A DNA stretch of 64,000 nt from the NCBI RefSeq assembly GCF_022568775.1, contig NZ_JAKZHW010000001.1:248001-312000 (forward strand), read 5' to 3'. The notes below the pieces were generated by a model, which was given only the letters and a program-made list of their open reading frames with translations, ran no database searches and was not told the DNA's origin. Positions 1-8,704 of this stretch are shown piece by piece; position 1 is the stretch's first letter, and every line of letters starts with the position of its first letter. The position numbers were made by a program, and so were the translations under genes. This stretch comes from Sphingomonas telluris (GTDB taxonomy: Bacteria; Pseudomonadota; Alphaproteobacteria; Sphingomonadales; Sphingomonadaceae).

Positions 1-1
1 C

Positions 2-886
2 TTCACCGTGGTCGACGCTTTTTCGCGCATCGTCCGGCTGGGGGAGGGACTTTCGCACACGGGCCGCCTTTCACAAGAGGCGATGGACCGGGCTGTTGGC
101 GCGCTCAGCATATGTGCGGACAAGCTCAGGCGCCGCAACGTCTCTTTGTCGCGTTCCGTCGCAACCGAAGCCTGCCGCCGCGCGGAAAACGGTGCGGATT
201 TCGTCGACCGAGTCCGCGACGAGACGGGTATCGTCCTCGACATCATCGAACCACAGGAAGAGGCGCGTCTCGCCGTTCTCGGTTGCCACAAGCTGCTGGA
301 GCCCGGGGATGGACCGGCGCTGATCTTCGACATCGGCGGCGGCTCTACCGAGCTGGTGCTGATCGAGCAGATCGACGGCGTCCCCAAGATCCGCAGCTGG
401 TGGAGCGCGCCCTGGGGGGTGGTCTCTCTTACCGAAAGCGAGGGAAGGATCGCTCTGGAAGGACCGGACCGGCTGCAGGCTTATGGCCGGATGCGCGAGC
501 GGGCGCGGCGGGCCTTCGCCAGCTTCGCCTCCACGCTTCCCAGCCACGTGGAGGGCATCCGCCTCCTAGGCACCAGCGGGACGGTGACGACGCTCGCTAG
601 CGTCCACCTAGCACTGCCTGCCTACGACCGCCGTGCCGTCGACGGCCTGCACGTGCCTGTCGACGCGATGCAGAAGATCAGCACGATGATCGCGGAAATG
701 GATCACGACGAGCGTGCGGCCCTGCCGTGCATCGGCCGCGACCGCGCCGACCTGGTCGTCGCCGGCTGCGCGCTTCTTGAGGCCATCGTCGAGATATGGC
801 CCGCGGAGAAGCTGGGCGTGGCCGACCGCGGGATCCGCGAAGGGATATTGCGCTCGCTGATGGCGAGGGACGGCCACATCCTGTGA
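2..886 (+). CDS. ppx: Ppx/GppA family phosphatase (5' end outside window)
   Basis: Exopolyphosphatase/guanosine pentaphosphate phosphohydrolase family, which hydrolyses polyphosphate or pppGpp in the cytoplasm. The frame is open from base 2 and the first residues (FTVVDAFSRIVRLGEGL) match the inner part of the N-terminal actin-like domain, so the true start lies upstream. The phosphate-binding loop FDIGGGSTEL falls near residues 107-116 counted from the GTG at 8, and GTSGTVTTLAS forms the second glycine-rich loop. It is short, like the single-module Ppx/GppA proteins of alphaproteobacteria. The stop overlaps the rlmE start by 4 nt (GTGA), suggesting translational coupling. Ppx and GppA cannot be told apart here; the symbol is a family label. 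Confidence 0.88.
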   Translation, partial: FTVVDAFSRIVRLGEGLSHTGRLSQEAMDRAVGALSICADKLRRRNVSLSRSVATEACRRAENGADFVDRVRDETGIVLDIIEPQEEARLAVLGCHKLLEPGDGPALIFDIGGGSTELVLIEQIDGVPKIRSWWSAPWGVVSLTESEGRIALEGPDRLQAYGRMRERARRAFASFASTLPSHVEGIRLLGTSGTVTTLASVHLALPAYDRRAVDGLHVPVDAMQKISTMIAEMDHDERAALPCIGRDRADLVVAGCALLEAIVEIWPAEKLGVADRGIREGILRSLMARDGHIL

Positions 887-1557
887 AGCGCATTCGAACC
901 GCCAAGGGGCGGAAGGTTTCCTCGACCCGCTGGCTCGAGCGCCAGCTGAACGATCCCTACGTCCGCCGCGCCAAGGCGGAGAATTACCGCAGCCGCGCCG
1001 CCTACAAGCTGCTTGAGCTCGATGAGAAGTTCGGGCTGCTTAAGGGCGTGAAGGCCGTCGTCGATCTCGGCATCACTCCGGGCGGCTGGTCGCAGGTGGT
1101 CAGGCGCCGCACGCCCCAAGCCAGCGTCGTCGGCATCGACCTTCTCCCCACCGATCCGATCGACGGGGTCACCATCTTCCAGATGGATTTCATGGACGAG
1201 TCCGCGCCGGACCGGCTGAAGGAGGCGCTCGGCGGTCAGGCCGATCTCGTCCTGTCGGATATGGCGGCGAACACGGTAGGCCATCAGCAAACGGATCATT
1301 TACGCACCATGGCGCTGGTCGAAGCAGGGCTTCTGTTCGCGACGGAAGTGCTGCGTCCCGGCGGCGCTTATGTCGCCAAGGTGCTTGCCGGGGGAGCGGA
1401 CAACCAGCTGGTCGCGGAGATGAAGCGGCACTTCACGACCGTGAAGCACGCCAAACCGCCCGCCAGCCGCAAGGACTCGTCCGAGTGGTATGTCATCGCT
1501 CAAGGGTTCAAGAGCGAATATCCGATTATCGATAAGGAACTTCACGACTATCGATAA
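883..1557 (+). CDS. rlmE: 23S rRNA (uridine-2'-O-)-methyltransferase RlmE
   Basis: Methylates the 2'-OH of a conserved uridine in the 23S rRNA A-loop using S-adenosylmethionine. The 224-residue protein has the FtsJ/RrmJ fold: an N-terminal AYKLLEL segment with the first catalytic Lys, the SAM loop DLGITPGGWSQV, the acidic SDMA motif, YVAKVLAGG with the second Lys, and SSEWYV with the catalytic Glu. This completes the K-D-K-E tetrad. The GTG at 883 is preferred because it gives the usual family N-terminus and overlaps the upstream stop as GTGA; a longer in-frame extension to 796 would lie inside the phosphatase gene. The last 11 codons carry two copies of a TATCGATA palindrome that appears to belong to the next operon's control region. 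Confidence 0.95.
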   Translation: MKRIRTAKGRKVSSTRWLERQLNDPYVRRAKAENYRSRAAYKLLELDEKFGLLKGVKAVVDLGITPGGWSQVVRRRTPQASVVGIDLLPTDPIDGVTIFQMDFMDESAPDRLKEALGGQADLVLSDMAANTVGHQQTDHLRTMALVEAGLLFATEVLRPGGAYVAKVLAGGADNQLVAEMKRHFTTVKHAKPPASRKDSSEWYVIAQGFKSEYPIIDKELHDYR

Positions 1558-1578
1558 ACATGGTATCGTTTATCGATA
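1527..1578. promoter_or_regulatory. Triple TATCGATA operator array
   Basis: Three exact TATCGATA palindromes lie at 1527-1534, 1549-1556 and 1571-1578, exactly 22 bp apart. Sites one and three extend to the perfect 10-mer TTATCGATAA. A degenerate half-like copy, TATCGTTT, is at 1564-1571. The first two copies sit in the last codons and stop codon of rlmE. The array ends 25 bp before the ATG of a DUF2975 membrane gene that is followed by a small XRE regulator, so the regulator is the natural candidate ligand (inference). A spacing of 22 bp is two helical turns and would place all sites on one DNA face. Confidence 0.7.
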
Positions 1579-1603
1579 ATACGAGTCGTTGGAGTGCTTG
1601 CTG

Positions 1604-2125
1604 ATGTCTCGATCCTATTCCGCCGCGCTGCCGATCGCTTACGTCTTTCTGCGGATCCTCGTCATCCTCAACTGGCTCATGGGGGCAGCGATCCTCGTCC
1701 TGCTCGTAGCCATGCCGAACGAGCGATGGATTATGTCCTCCTTCGACCTTTCACCTGGTCCCGACGCGGACCGGCTCGTTATGGGTTTGCGAGCGGTCGC
1801 GGTGCTCGGCCTCGTGGTGGTTCCGATCAATTACGCGATCTTGAAGCGCCTGCTCGCGATGGTCGCGACGGTGCGGGCAGGCGACCCGTTCGTGAGCGCC
1901 AACGCCTATCGCCTGCAGGCGATCGCCTGGCTGCTTCTGGGCCTCCAAGTTCTCAGTATCATCATCGGGGCGATCGGACGGTCCGTGTCCACGCCCACGC
2001 ATCCCGTCCACCTCGACGCCGGCTTCTCAATCAACGGGTGGCTTGCGGTGCTTCTGACGTTCGTCCTCGCCCGTGTCTTCGTCGAAGGCGCCCTGATGCG
2101 CGAAGACCTCGAAGGGACGATCTGA
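1604..2125 (+). CDS. DUF2975 domain membrane protein
   Basis: A 173-residue integral membrane protein with about four hydrophobic segments (near residues 10-40, 60-80, 105-125 and 140-160) and the charged loop found in DUF2975 proteins. In many bacteria this family is encoded directly before a small YozG-like XRE regulator, as here. Its molecular function is not established, though the pair resembles a membrane-anchored antagonist plus cognate regulator. The ATG at 1604 is chosen because GGAG at 1591-1594 sits 9 nt upstream; a TTG at 1589 in the same frame has no such site. The operator array lies immediately upstream. Confidence 0.8.
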   Translation: MSRSYSAALPIAYVFLRILVILNWLMGAAILVLLVAMPNERWIMSSFDLSPGPDADRLVMGLRAVAVLGLVVVPINYAILKRLLAMVATVRAGDPFVSANAYRLQAIAWLLLGLQVLSIIIGAIGRSVSTPTHPVHLDAGFSINGWLAVLLTFVLARVFVEGALMREDLEGTI

Positions 2126-2127
2126 AG

Positions 2128-2340
2128 GTGGCGATCCGGGTAAAATTGGACGAGGTGCTTTACGACCGCCGGATGACGCTCAGTCAACTGGCGGAGCAGG
2201 TGGACATTACGCTTGCGAACCTCTCGGTCCTCAAGACCGGGAAAGCCCGGGCGATGCGCTTCTCGACCCTCGATGCGATCTGCGAGGCTCTCGGCTGTCA
2301 GCCCGGCGATATCCTCCGCTTCGTCCCCGACACGGATTAG
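2128..2340 (+). CDS. Small XRE-family transcriptional regulator (YozG-like)
   Basis: A 70-residue helix-turn-helix protein starting at GTG 2128, 2 nt after the DUF2975 stop, with GAAGG upstream. The core RMTLSQLAEQVDITLANLSV matches a Cro/C1 helix-turn-helix, and the end AICEALGCQPGDILRF is the typical final helix of YozG-like regulators. There is no second domain, so signal input must come from a partner, plausibly the DUF2975 membrane protein just upstream. It probably autoregulates the pair through the TATCGATA array (inference from linkage). Its TAG overlaps the TAA of the convergent M28 peptidase gene. Confidence 0.85.
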   Translation: MAIRVKLDEVLYDRRMTLSQLAEQVDITLANLSVLKTGKARAMRFSTLDAICEALGCQPGDILRFVPDTD

Positions 2341-4010
2341 CGGGAGGCCGGCCTGGCGGCCGCGCTCTTGTCGCGGATCGCCTTGAATTCTGACTTCGGC
2401 GACCAGCTCGGCCACTCGCGGCCGTTCGCGAGGCGAGCGCCGATTGCGTAGAACAGCTCTGCCTCCTGTGCCGCGCCTCTCAGGTCCCAGCTCGGCGACC
2501 AGGCGTCGCAGGTCTGGTGATAGCAATTGGTGGTGAAGGTGGAGAGCCACTTCTCGCCTGCTTCGCGTCCACCGCTTTGCAGGTCGTAAGCCCCGGCCAG
2601 GGCCATGTTCAGAAGCACCGGAACGCCGCGCTTGGCGAAGGAGAAATGGTCGGCACGGTAGAAGAGGCCACGCTCAGGATGGTTCTCCGGCGTGACGTAG
2701 CGGCCCTGCGCCTTCGCGCCTTCCGCAAGCAGGTCTTCCAACTGGCTCTGTCCCTTGCCGATCAGGACGACGTCCTTGACCGGGCCGGCCCACTGCAGCG
2801 TGTCGAACGTCAGGTTCGCAGCCATCGTTTCAAACGGATAGAGCGGGTGCTGCGCGTAATATTCCGAGCCCAGCAGGCCGCGTTCTTCCGACGTCCAGGC
2901 GGCGAACAGGATTGTGCGCTGCGGCTTCGGTCCGGTGGAGAAGAGGCGCGCCACCTCGATCATCGCCGCGAGACCCAAGGCATCGTCCGATGCGCCCGGC
3001 CGGACCGTCCGCCCCTGAGCGTCGGCCGGCCCCACGCCATAGGCGTCCCAGTGCCCGCTGTAGCTCACGGTCTCGTCGGGGTATTTCGACCCGGTGATCT
3101 TCCCGATCACGTTGTGGCTGGTGATCTTCGATAGGTCGACCGGCGCATTGGCCGAGAAGGTCGCCTTGAGGTCGATCGGCTTGAACGCTGCCGTTCGGGC
3201 CTGACGCTTTACCGTGTCGAAATCGTATCCGGCCCGCTTGAGCAGCTCGGCGCCCACGGACTGCTGCATCCAACCCTGGAGAAGCACCGGCTGCTGGGCA
3301 CTCGCAGGCAGCACGATGTTGAAGTTCTCGCCGGACGCGCTCTTCACCACGTTCCAGCCGTAGCCGGCGCCCTCGGTGTCGTGGATGATCAGCGCGGCGA
3401 TTGCGCCGCGGCGTGCCGCTTCCTCGTACTTGTAAGTCCAGCGGCCGTAATAGGTCATCGTCTTGCCGCCGAACTTGCCGGCGACGGCTTCACTGGGTGC
3501 AGCCTCGAAGTCCGGATCGTTGACGAGGATGACTGCGACCTTGCCTTTCAGGTCCACACCCTTGAAGTCGTCCCAGTCGCGCTCCGGAGCGCTGACGCCG
3601 TAGCCGACGAAGACCATCGGTGCCTTGTCGATCCGCGCCTGCTCAATCGGGCGGACGGTGCTCAGATAGATGTCGTCAGGGAACCGCAGGTTCGTTGAGT
3701 TCGCCCCCTGCGCGATCGAGAAGCTCATCGGCGCGCGGAGCTTCGTGCGGATCATCGGAACGGTCTGAGTCCAGCCGCCAGTCTCGCCGCCCGGTTCCAT
3801 CCCGGCCGCTTTGAACTGCTCGGTCAGGTAGGCGATCGTCTTGTCCTCGCCAGCCGTCCCCATGGAGCGGCCCTGGAACTCGTCGGACGCGAGTACGCGC
3901 GTGATCTCGGACATGCGCTCCATGCTGACCCGAGGGCCGGCGGCCGCTGCCGGACTGGTCGCGCAGAGCAGGGCGAGCCCGCCCAATATGGCTTGTGGGG
4001 AAAGCTTCAT
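2337..4010 (-). CDS. Secreted M28 family zinc peptidase
   Basis: Predicted exported aminopeptidase-type metallopeptidase of 557 residues. It begins with a signal peptide (MKLSPQAILGGLALL to roughly residue 24, Ala-rich cleavage region). A PA-type insert follows around residues 110-260, then the M28 catalytic domain. GHWDAYG carries the first zinc His, GASDDALG the bridging Asp, and TSEERGLLGS the general-base Glu; a later HFSFAKRGVP segment carries another likely ligand. The start at 4010 is preferred over an upstream ATG at 4040 because it begins directly with the signal peptide. It is the last gene of the minus-strand group RNase E/G, M48, DsbA-like, M28. Likely role: periplasmic peptide turnover. 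Confidence 0.88.
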   Translation of the reverse strand: MKLSPQAILGGLALLCATSPAAAAGPRVSMERMSEITRVLASDEFQGRSMGTAGEDKTIAYLTEQFKAAGMEPGGETGGWTQTVPMIRTKLRAPMSFSIAQGANSTNLRFPDDIYLSTVRPIEQARIDKAPMVFVGYGVSAPERDWDDFKGVDLKGKVAVILVNDPDFEAAPSEAVAGKFGGKTMTYYGRWTYKYEEAARRGAIAALIIHDTEGAGYGWNVVKSASGENFNIVLPASAQQPVLLQGWMQQSVGAELLKRAGYDFDTVKRQARTAAFKPIDLKATFSANAPVDLSKITSHNVIGKITGSKYPDETVSYSGHWDAYGVGPADAQGRTVRPGASDDALGLAAMIEVARLFSTGPKPQRTILFAAWTSEERGLLGSEYYAQHPLYPFETMAANLTFDTLQWAGPVKDVVLIGKGQSQLEDLLAEGAKAQGRYVTPENHPERGLFYRADHFSFAKRGVPVLLNMALAGAYDLQSGGREAGEKWLSTFTTNCYHQTCDAWSPSWDLRGAAQEAELFYAIGARLANGREWPSWSPKSEFKAIRDKSAAARPASR

Positions 4011-4069
4011 CGCGGCCTCCGTATGCCTGGTACGCAGCAAACGGAGCAGGGACGATTTGGTTCGGAGTG

Positions 4070-4804
4070 TCAGGAGGCCTGTTTGGCCGTCCTGCGCGCG
4101 TCTTCGATGGCCTGTTTCAGTGCATCGTAGCCGACGGCGCCATTCATGACGCGGTCGCCGATGACGAAGAGCGGCGTGCCCGTCGCGCCAAGCTGGCCCG
4201 CGAGCTGGAAGTTGCGCTTGAGTTCATTCTCGATAGCTGGATCTTGGGTCGGAACCGGCGGAATGTTCGCGACGCGGGCTGCCGCGGCATTTGTATCGGC
4301 CGCGGGGCGTCCGGCGGCGTAGAGTGCGGCGTGGAACTGGCTGAAGCGGCCGGCCTTGGACGCAGCGAGCGACAGGCGTGCGGCATCGACGCTCGGCGCT
4401 CCGAGGATCGGAAGCTCGCGATAGACGACGCGCAGGCCCGGATATTCCTTCAGCAGCTGGTCGACGTGCGGATTGCTCGCTTTGCAGTAGGGACAGGCGT
4501 AGTCGTAGAATTCGACGAGCGTGACCTCGGGCTTGGCCGCGCCTCTCCATGACGAGGCGAATGGCGTTTCTATCGCGGCGCGGTTGGCCGCCAACGTCGG
4601 TGCATATTGGCGGTCCCGCAGCGCGTCCGCGGCCTCGGCTAGAATATTCGGATCGGCGAGCATGCCCTGCCGGACAATACGGCTGCTGAAATATTGCGGC
4701 ACTGCATAAAGCAGCACGGCAGCGGTGAGGACCGCGCCGACGACCCCTCCAAGAATCGCCGAGCCCAGCGAGGAGCCTCTAGTTTCGGTCGCTGTCGTTG
4801 CCAC
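4070..4804 (-). CDS. DsbA-family thiol:disulfide protein
   Basis: A 244-residue membrane-anchored thioredoxin-fold protein. An N-terminal hydrophobic segment (about residues 12-36) is followed by a helical linker and a thioredoxin domain with the redox motif CPYC at residues 104-107 in FYDYACPYCKAS. A cis-Pro region (TGTPLFVIGDRV) lies near the C-terminus. Such DsbA/Com1-like proteins act in the periplasm as oxidants or isomerases. The GTG at 4804 is chosen because the hydrophobic anchor follows at once and AAGGA sits about 10 nt upstream; it overlaps the M48 gene by 26 nt, arguing for one transcript. An open frame further upstream lies inside the M48 gene and looks non-native. Confidence 0.87.
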   Translation of the reverse strand: MATTATETRGSSLGSAILGGVVGAVLTAAVLLYAVPQYFSSRIVRQGMLADPNILAEAADALRDRQYAPTLAANRAAIETPFASSWRGAAKPEVTLVEFYDYACPYCKASNPHVDQLLKEYPGLRVVYRELPILGAPSVDAARLSLAASKAGRFSQFHAALYAAGRPAADTNAAAARVANIPPVPTQDPAIENELKRNFQLAGQLGATGTPLFVIGDRVMNGAVGYDALKQAIEDARRTAKQAS

Positions 4805-6176
4805 GGTGCTTCTTGTCCTTAAGTGCAGTCTTCGAGACCATGGCGATATCCTGAGCGCGAAGATAGTCGGGCGTCCCCTGCGGAATGCCCCGAAGTGCCA
4901 TTTCGGCACTGGCCAGCGCCAGCTTGGGATTGCCCTCCAGATTGTTCCGCTCGGCAGTCGCGAGCGCGGCGCGGGGCTCATCACCTTCCTGCGCGTAGAT
5001 GACCCCAAGCTGATACCAGGCGAAGGGGTTCTCATTATCTTTGGCGACGGCCGTCTTCAGGATCGCCTTGGCTTCGGGGAAGTTCTTCGTGTCCTCGGTC
5101 GCGATCAGCGCGTGCCCGAGCATCGAGGCGATCAAGGGGGCGTTCTGCGACCGCTCCACCGCCTCGCGAAGGGGCACGATCGCGTCCGCGGGCTTGCCAC
5201 TCTCCAGCAGGATCTGACCCTTCAACTCGAGGAAATAGGGGTCGTGCGCGTCGGTCTTTAGCAGCGCGTCAGTCTCAGACAGCGCTTTGTCGGGGTACGC
5301 GCCCAGGTGATAGGCGTAAGCGCGCGCATAGTGCGCGGGAATGCTCTGGTCGGTTTCGGGATATTTCCGCGTCGCGGCCTTGGGATCGAGGAAGCCGAGC
5401 AGCTTGGCTTTCACCCGCTGAAAGCTGGCCTCCAGCTTCGGATCCGTTTTGTTGTTCCAGGCCGGATCCTTCTTGTAGATGTCCTCGAGCATGGCGATGC
5501 GCTCGCTCGAGAGGGGGTGGGTCCGGTCGTAGCTGTCGGTGGCGTAGATCGCGAGCCGATATTCCTGGTTCTGAATCTTCTTGAAGAACTCCAGGCTGCC
5601 CTTGCCGCTAATCCCTGCGATCGAAAGATATTTCGCACCCGCGAGGTCGGCGCTGGTTTCCTGAGCCCTGGTAAAGGCCAGGAACTCGCCGAGCGCTGCA
5701 CGCTGACCCATCATCATCAGGCCCATGCCGGCGTCACCAGCGCCCGCGGCGATCGCTATGGCGCCCAGGATCATCGTGGCGATGGTAATTCCCGTCGCCG
5801 CCTTAGCGCCCTCGCCGATGCGGATCGCGTGCCCGCCGGCGACGTGGCCAAGCTCGTGCGCGATGACCCCCTGGACTTGGTTGGCATTATCGGCCTGCAG
5901 GATCAGGCCGGAGTTGACGTAGACGACCTGGCCGCCGGCAACGAAGGCGTTGATGTCGGAGTCGTTCAGGAGAACGATGTCGACGTTCTTCGGGTCGAGC
6001 TGAGCCGCCTTGATCAGCGGCGCGGAGATGTTGCGGAACAGCACCTCGGTCTCCGTGTCGCGGAGCGAAGTCGGCCCTTGTTCCAGATCCTGAGCTGCAG
6101 CCGGCCTCACCACCGCGAGGCTGAGGACGAGCGCGAGCATCAGCATCCGCACGAAGCGGGAAAGCGGCGAGCTCAT
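4779..6176 (-). CDS. Periplasmic M48 family metalloprotease with TPR repeats (BepA-like)
   Basis: A 465-residue secreted zinc protease. A signal peptide covers about residues 1-29 (ending RPAAAQ). The M48 domain has HELGH at 107-111 and the downstream ETSAD glutamate that supplies the third zinc ligand. A hydrophobic stretch around residues 125-150 interrupts the domain, as in BepA/YfgC. The C-terminal third is made of TPR-like helices. Homologues monitor outer-membrane protein assembly and degrade stalled substrates. The ATG at 6176 starts directly with the signal peptide and has AAGG upstream; an upstream ATG at 6257 would run into the RNase E gene. Linked to the DsbA-like and M28 genes, it suggests an envelope quality-control group. 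Confidence 0.88.
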   Translation of the reverse strand: MSSPLSRFVRMLMLALVLSLAVVRPAAAQDLEQGPTSLRDTETEVLFRNISAPLIKAAQLDPKNVDIVLLNDSDINAFVAGGQVVYVNSGLILQADNANQVQGVIAHELGHVAGGHAIRIGEGAKAATGITIATMILGAIAIAAGAGDAGMGLMMMGQRAALGEFLAFTRAQETSADLAGAKYLSIAGISGKGSLEFFKKIQNQEYRLAIYATDSYDRTHPLSSERIAMLEDIYKKDPAWNNKTDPKLEASFQRVKAKLLGFLDPKAATRKYPETDQSIPAHYARAYAYHLGAYPDKALSETDALLKTDAHDPYFLELKGQILLESGKPADAIVPLREAVERSQNAPLIASMLGHALIATEDTKNFPEAKAILKTAVAKDNENPFAWYQLGVIYAQEGDEPRAALATAERNNLEGNPKLALASAEMALRGIPQGTPDYLRAQDIAMVSKTALKDKKHRGNDSDRN

Positions 6177-6235
6177 GCCGCGGCCCTTCTCACCGCCCGC
6201 GTGAACGGGCGATGAAAAGGAGCCATTCGACAGGT

Positions 6236-8704
6236 CTATCCGAAGGTTCGCTGCCACCAGCCGCGCCTCGGCTGACCGTCGTCGCCCGTGGCATCCGCCT
6301 CGTCATTGTCGGCGAAAGGGACGGTGGATTCGGCAGCCTCGGGCGCTGGAGCGGGGATGGGCGCTTCCGCGGCCGCCTTCTTGGCACGTGAACGGCGAGC
6401 CGGCTTGGCGGGAGGCGCATCCTCAGCGGTTTCTGCCGGCGGCGCTTCCGCAGGAGCGGGCTCCGGAACTGCTACCGCTTCCGGTGCAGGCTCTTCGGCC
6501 TTCTTGCGCGAGCGGCGCTTCTTCGGCTGCGGCTCAGCAGCGGCTTCAACTTCGGCGATCGGAGCTTCCTGCTCGATCGGGGTTTCGATCATCGCCGGAT
6601 TTGGCTCTTCGGCGGGAGTTGCCTCGCCAGCCTCCGCAGCGCCTTCGCCGCGACGGCCGCGACGGCGGCGGCGCTTGCGATCACCCGACGGCGCTGCCTC
6701 TTCCTGTTCCGGCTGTTCGGCGGCCGCTTCCTCGGTTACCGCCTCGGCGGGCTCTTCGCCCTCGGCGCCCTCCAAAGGCGCTTCGCCGCCTTCGCGGCGA
6801 CCGCGTCCGCGTCCACCGCGACGGCGGCGACGGCGACGGCGTCCCGGCCGATCTTCTTCAGGTCCGCGAGAATCCTCGGAGGCTTCTTCCTCCTCGGCCT
6901 CTTCCTCGTCTTCTTCGTCGAGAAGCGCTTCGACTTCCTCGAGGTCCTCTTCGATCGGCGTCGGCTCAGGACGGCGCTGGACCACCGGTCTCGGGCCCGA
7001 GCTTTCGACCGTCATCCGGGCGCCTTCGAAGCTCTCGTCGATCGCGACTTCGATGGAGACGCCGTAGCGCTCCTCGATCTCGCCCAACTCGGCGCGCTTC
7101 TTGTTGAGCAGATAGATGGCGGCTTCACGGCCGGCACGAAGCAGGATGCGCTCGCCACGGCCGCGGGCAGCCTCATCTTCGAGGATGCGCAGCGCGGACA
7201 GGCCGGCGGACGCGGCGGTCCGCATCAGGCCGGTGCCTTCGCAATGCGCGCAGGGCTTGGTCGACGCTTCGAGGACGCCGGTGCGCAGGCGCTGGCGGCT
7301 CATTTCCATCAGGCCGAAGCTGGAGATGCGGCCAACCTGAATGCGGGCGCGGTCGTTCTTAAGCGCCTCCTTCATCGCCTTCTCGACCTTACGGACATGG
7401 CTGTTCTGCTCCATGTCGATGAAGTCGATGACGATGAGGCCGGCCATGTCGCGCAGGCGAAGCTGGCGGGCTATCTCGTTCGCCGCTTCGAGGTTCGTCG
7501 CGAACGCGGTCTGCTCGATATTGTGCTCGCGGGTCGAACGGCCCGAGTTGATGTCGATCGAGACCAAAGCCTCGGTCGGGTTGATGACCAGATAACCGCC
7601 CGACTTCAGCTGGACGACCGGCTGGTACATCGCCGAAAGCTGATCCTCGACGCCATGACGCTGGAAGATCGGCGTCGATTCCGTGTGCGTCTTCACGCGC
7701 CGGACGTGGCTGGGCATCAGCAGCTTCATGAAGCCGCGAGCCGCCTTGTAACCGTCTTCACCCTCGACGATCACTTCGTCGATGTCGCGATGATAAAGGT
7801 CGCGGATCGCGCGCTTGATGAGGTCGCTGTCGCGATAGATCAACGCCGGCGCGCTGCTGCCAAGCGTGCGCTCGCGGATTTCGTCCCAAAGGCGCGCGAG
7901 ATAGTCGAAGTCGCGCTTGATCTCGGTCTTGGTGCGCGAAAGACCAGCCGTGCGGACGATAAGTCCCATCGTCTTCGGCAGGTTGAGATCCGACATGATC
8001 GACTTCAGCCGCTTGCGGTCCGAGCCGTTCGAAATCTTCCGGCTGATGCCGCCACCGTGCGACGTGTTCGGCATCAGGACGCAGTAGCGGCCGGCCAGGC
8101 TGAGATAGGTCGTGAGGGCCGCGCCCTTGTTGCCGCGCTCTTCCTTGACGACCTGGACCAGCAGGACCTGGCGGCGCTGGATGACGTCCTGAATTTTGTA
8201 GCGGCGGCGGAGGTTCTGGCGCTTCTTGCGCAGCTCGTCTGCGGCGGACTCGTCCACCGGCGAACGGTTCGAGCCGGTGCCGGTTTCCTCGGCGCCGTTT
8301 TCGCCTTCGCTGGAGGCTTCGCTCTCGCCTTCCTCATCGGAAGCAGGCGACGCGTCGGCGCCTTCGTCCTCGTAATCGTCATCCTCGGCCGCGCGCAGGC
8401 GCTCTTCCTCGGCGGCGTGTTCGGCCTCTTCGCGGAGCAGAGCTTCGCGATCAGCCTTCGGGATCTGGTAATAGTCGGGATGGATCTCGCTGAAGGCCAG
8501 GAAGCCGTGGCGGTTTCCGCCGTAATCGACAAACGCCGCCTGAAGCGACGGTTCTACCCTGGTAACCTTGGCGAGATAGATATTCCCTTTGAGCTGTTTG
8601 TGCTCAGCGGACTCGAAATCAAATTCCTCGATACGGTTTCCGGTCACGACGGCGACCCGGGTTTCCTCCGGGTGGCGCGCGTCGATCAGCATGCGCGTGG
8701 ACAT
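6236..8704 (-). CDS. rne: Ribonuclease E/G
   Basis: Endoribonuclease of 822 residues that starts mRNA decay and rRNA/tRNA processing and scaffolds the degradosome. The N-terminal half has the S1 domain (KGNIYLAKVTRVEPSLQAAF) interrupted by an acidic insert around residues 90-150, typical of alphaproteobacterial RNase E. It also has the 5' sensor/RNase H-like and DNase I-like parts (IDINSGRSTREHN, VIDFIDME) and the zinc-link CAHC near residue 485. The C-terminal part alternates strongly acidic and Arg/Lys-rich stretches, with Pro/Ala linkers, as expected for RNA-binding and partner-binding regions. The ATG at 8704 gives the canonical MSTRMLIDARHPEETRV start with GGAG 9 nt upstream. A long structured leader precedes it. 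Confidence 0.95.
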   Translation of the reverse strand: MSTRMLIDARHPEETRVAVVTGNRIEEFDFESAEHKQLKGNIYLAKVTRVEPSLQAAFVDYGGNRHGFLAFSEIHPDYYQIPKADREALLREEAEHAAEEERLRAAEDDDYEDEGADASPASDEEGESEASSEGENGAEETGTGSNRSPVDESAADELRKKRQNLRRRYKIQDVIQRRQVLLVQVVKEERGNKGAALTTYLSLAGRYCVLMPNTSHGGGISRKISNGSDRKRLKSIMSDLNLPKTMGLIVRTAGLSRTKTEIKRDFDYLARLWDEIRERTLGSSAPALIYRDSDLIKRAIRDLYHRDIDEVIVEGEDGYKAARGFMKLLMPSHVRRVKTHTESTPIFQRHGVEDQLSAMYQPVVQLKSGGYLVINPTEALVSIDINSGRSTREHNIEQTAFATNLEAANEIARQLRLRDMAGLIVIDFIDMEQNSHVRKVEKAMKEALKNDRARIQVGRISSFGLMEMSRQRLRTGVLEASTKPCAHCEGTGLMRTAASAGLSALRILEDEAARGRGERILLRAGREAAIYLLNKKRAELGEIEERYGVSIEVAIDESFEGARMTVESSGPRPVVQRRPEPTPIEEDLEEVEALLDEEDEEEAEEEEASEDSRGPEEDRPGRRRRRRRRGGRGRGRREGGEAPLEGAEGEEPAEAVTEEAAAEQPEQEEAAPSGDRKRRRRRGRRGEGAAEAGEATPAEEPNPAMIETPIEQEAPIAEVEAAAEPQPKKRRSRKKAEEPAPEAVAVPEPAPAEAPPAETAEDAPPAKPARRSRAKKAAAEAPIPAPAPEAAESTVPFADNDEADATGDDGQPRRGWWQRTFG

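Noticed and set aside
5307..6215. Plus-strand open frame of 302 codons
   Set aside because: Antisense to the M48 protease gene, whose zinc motif and signal peptide are clear.
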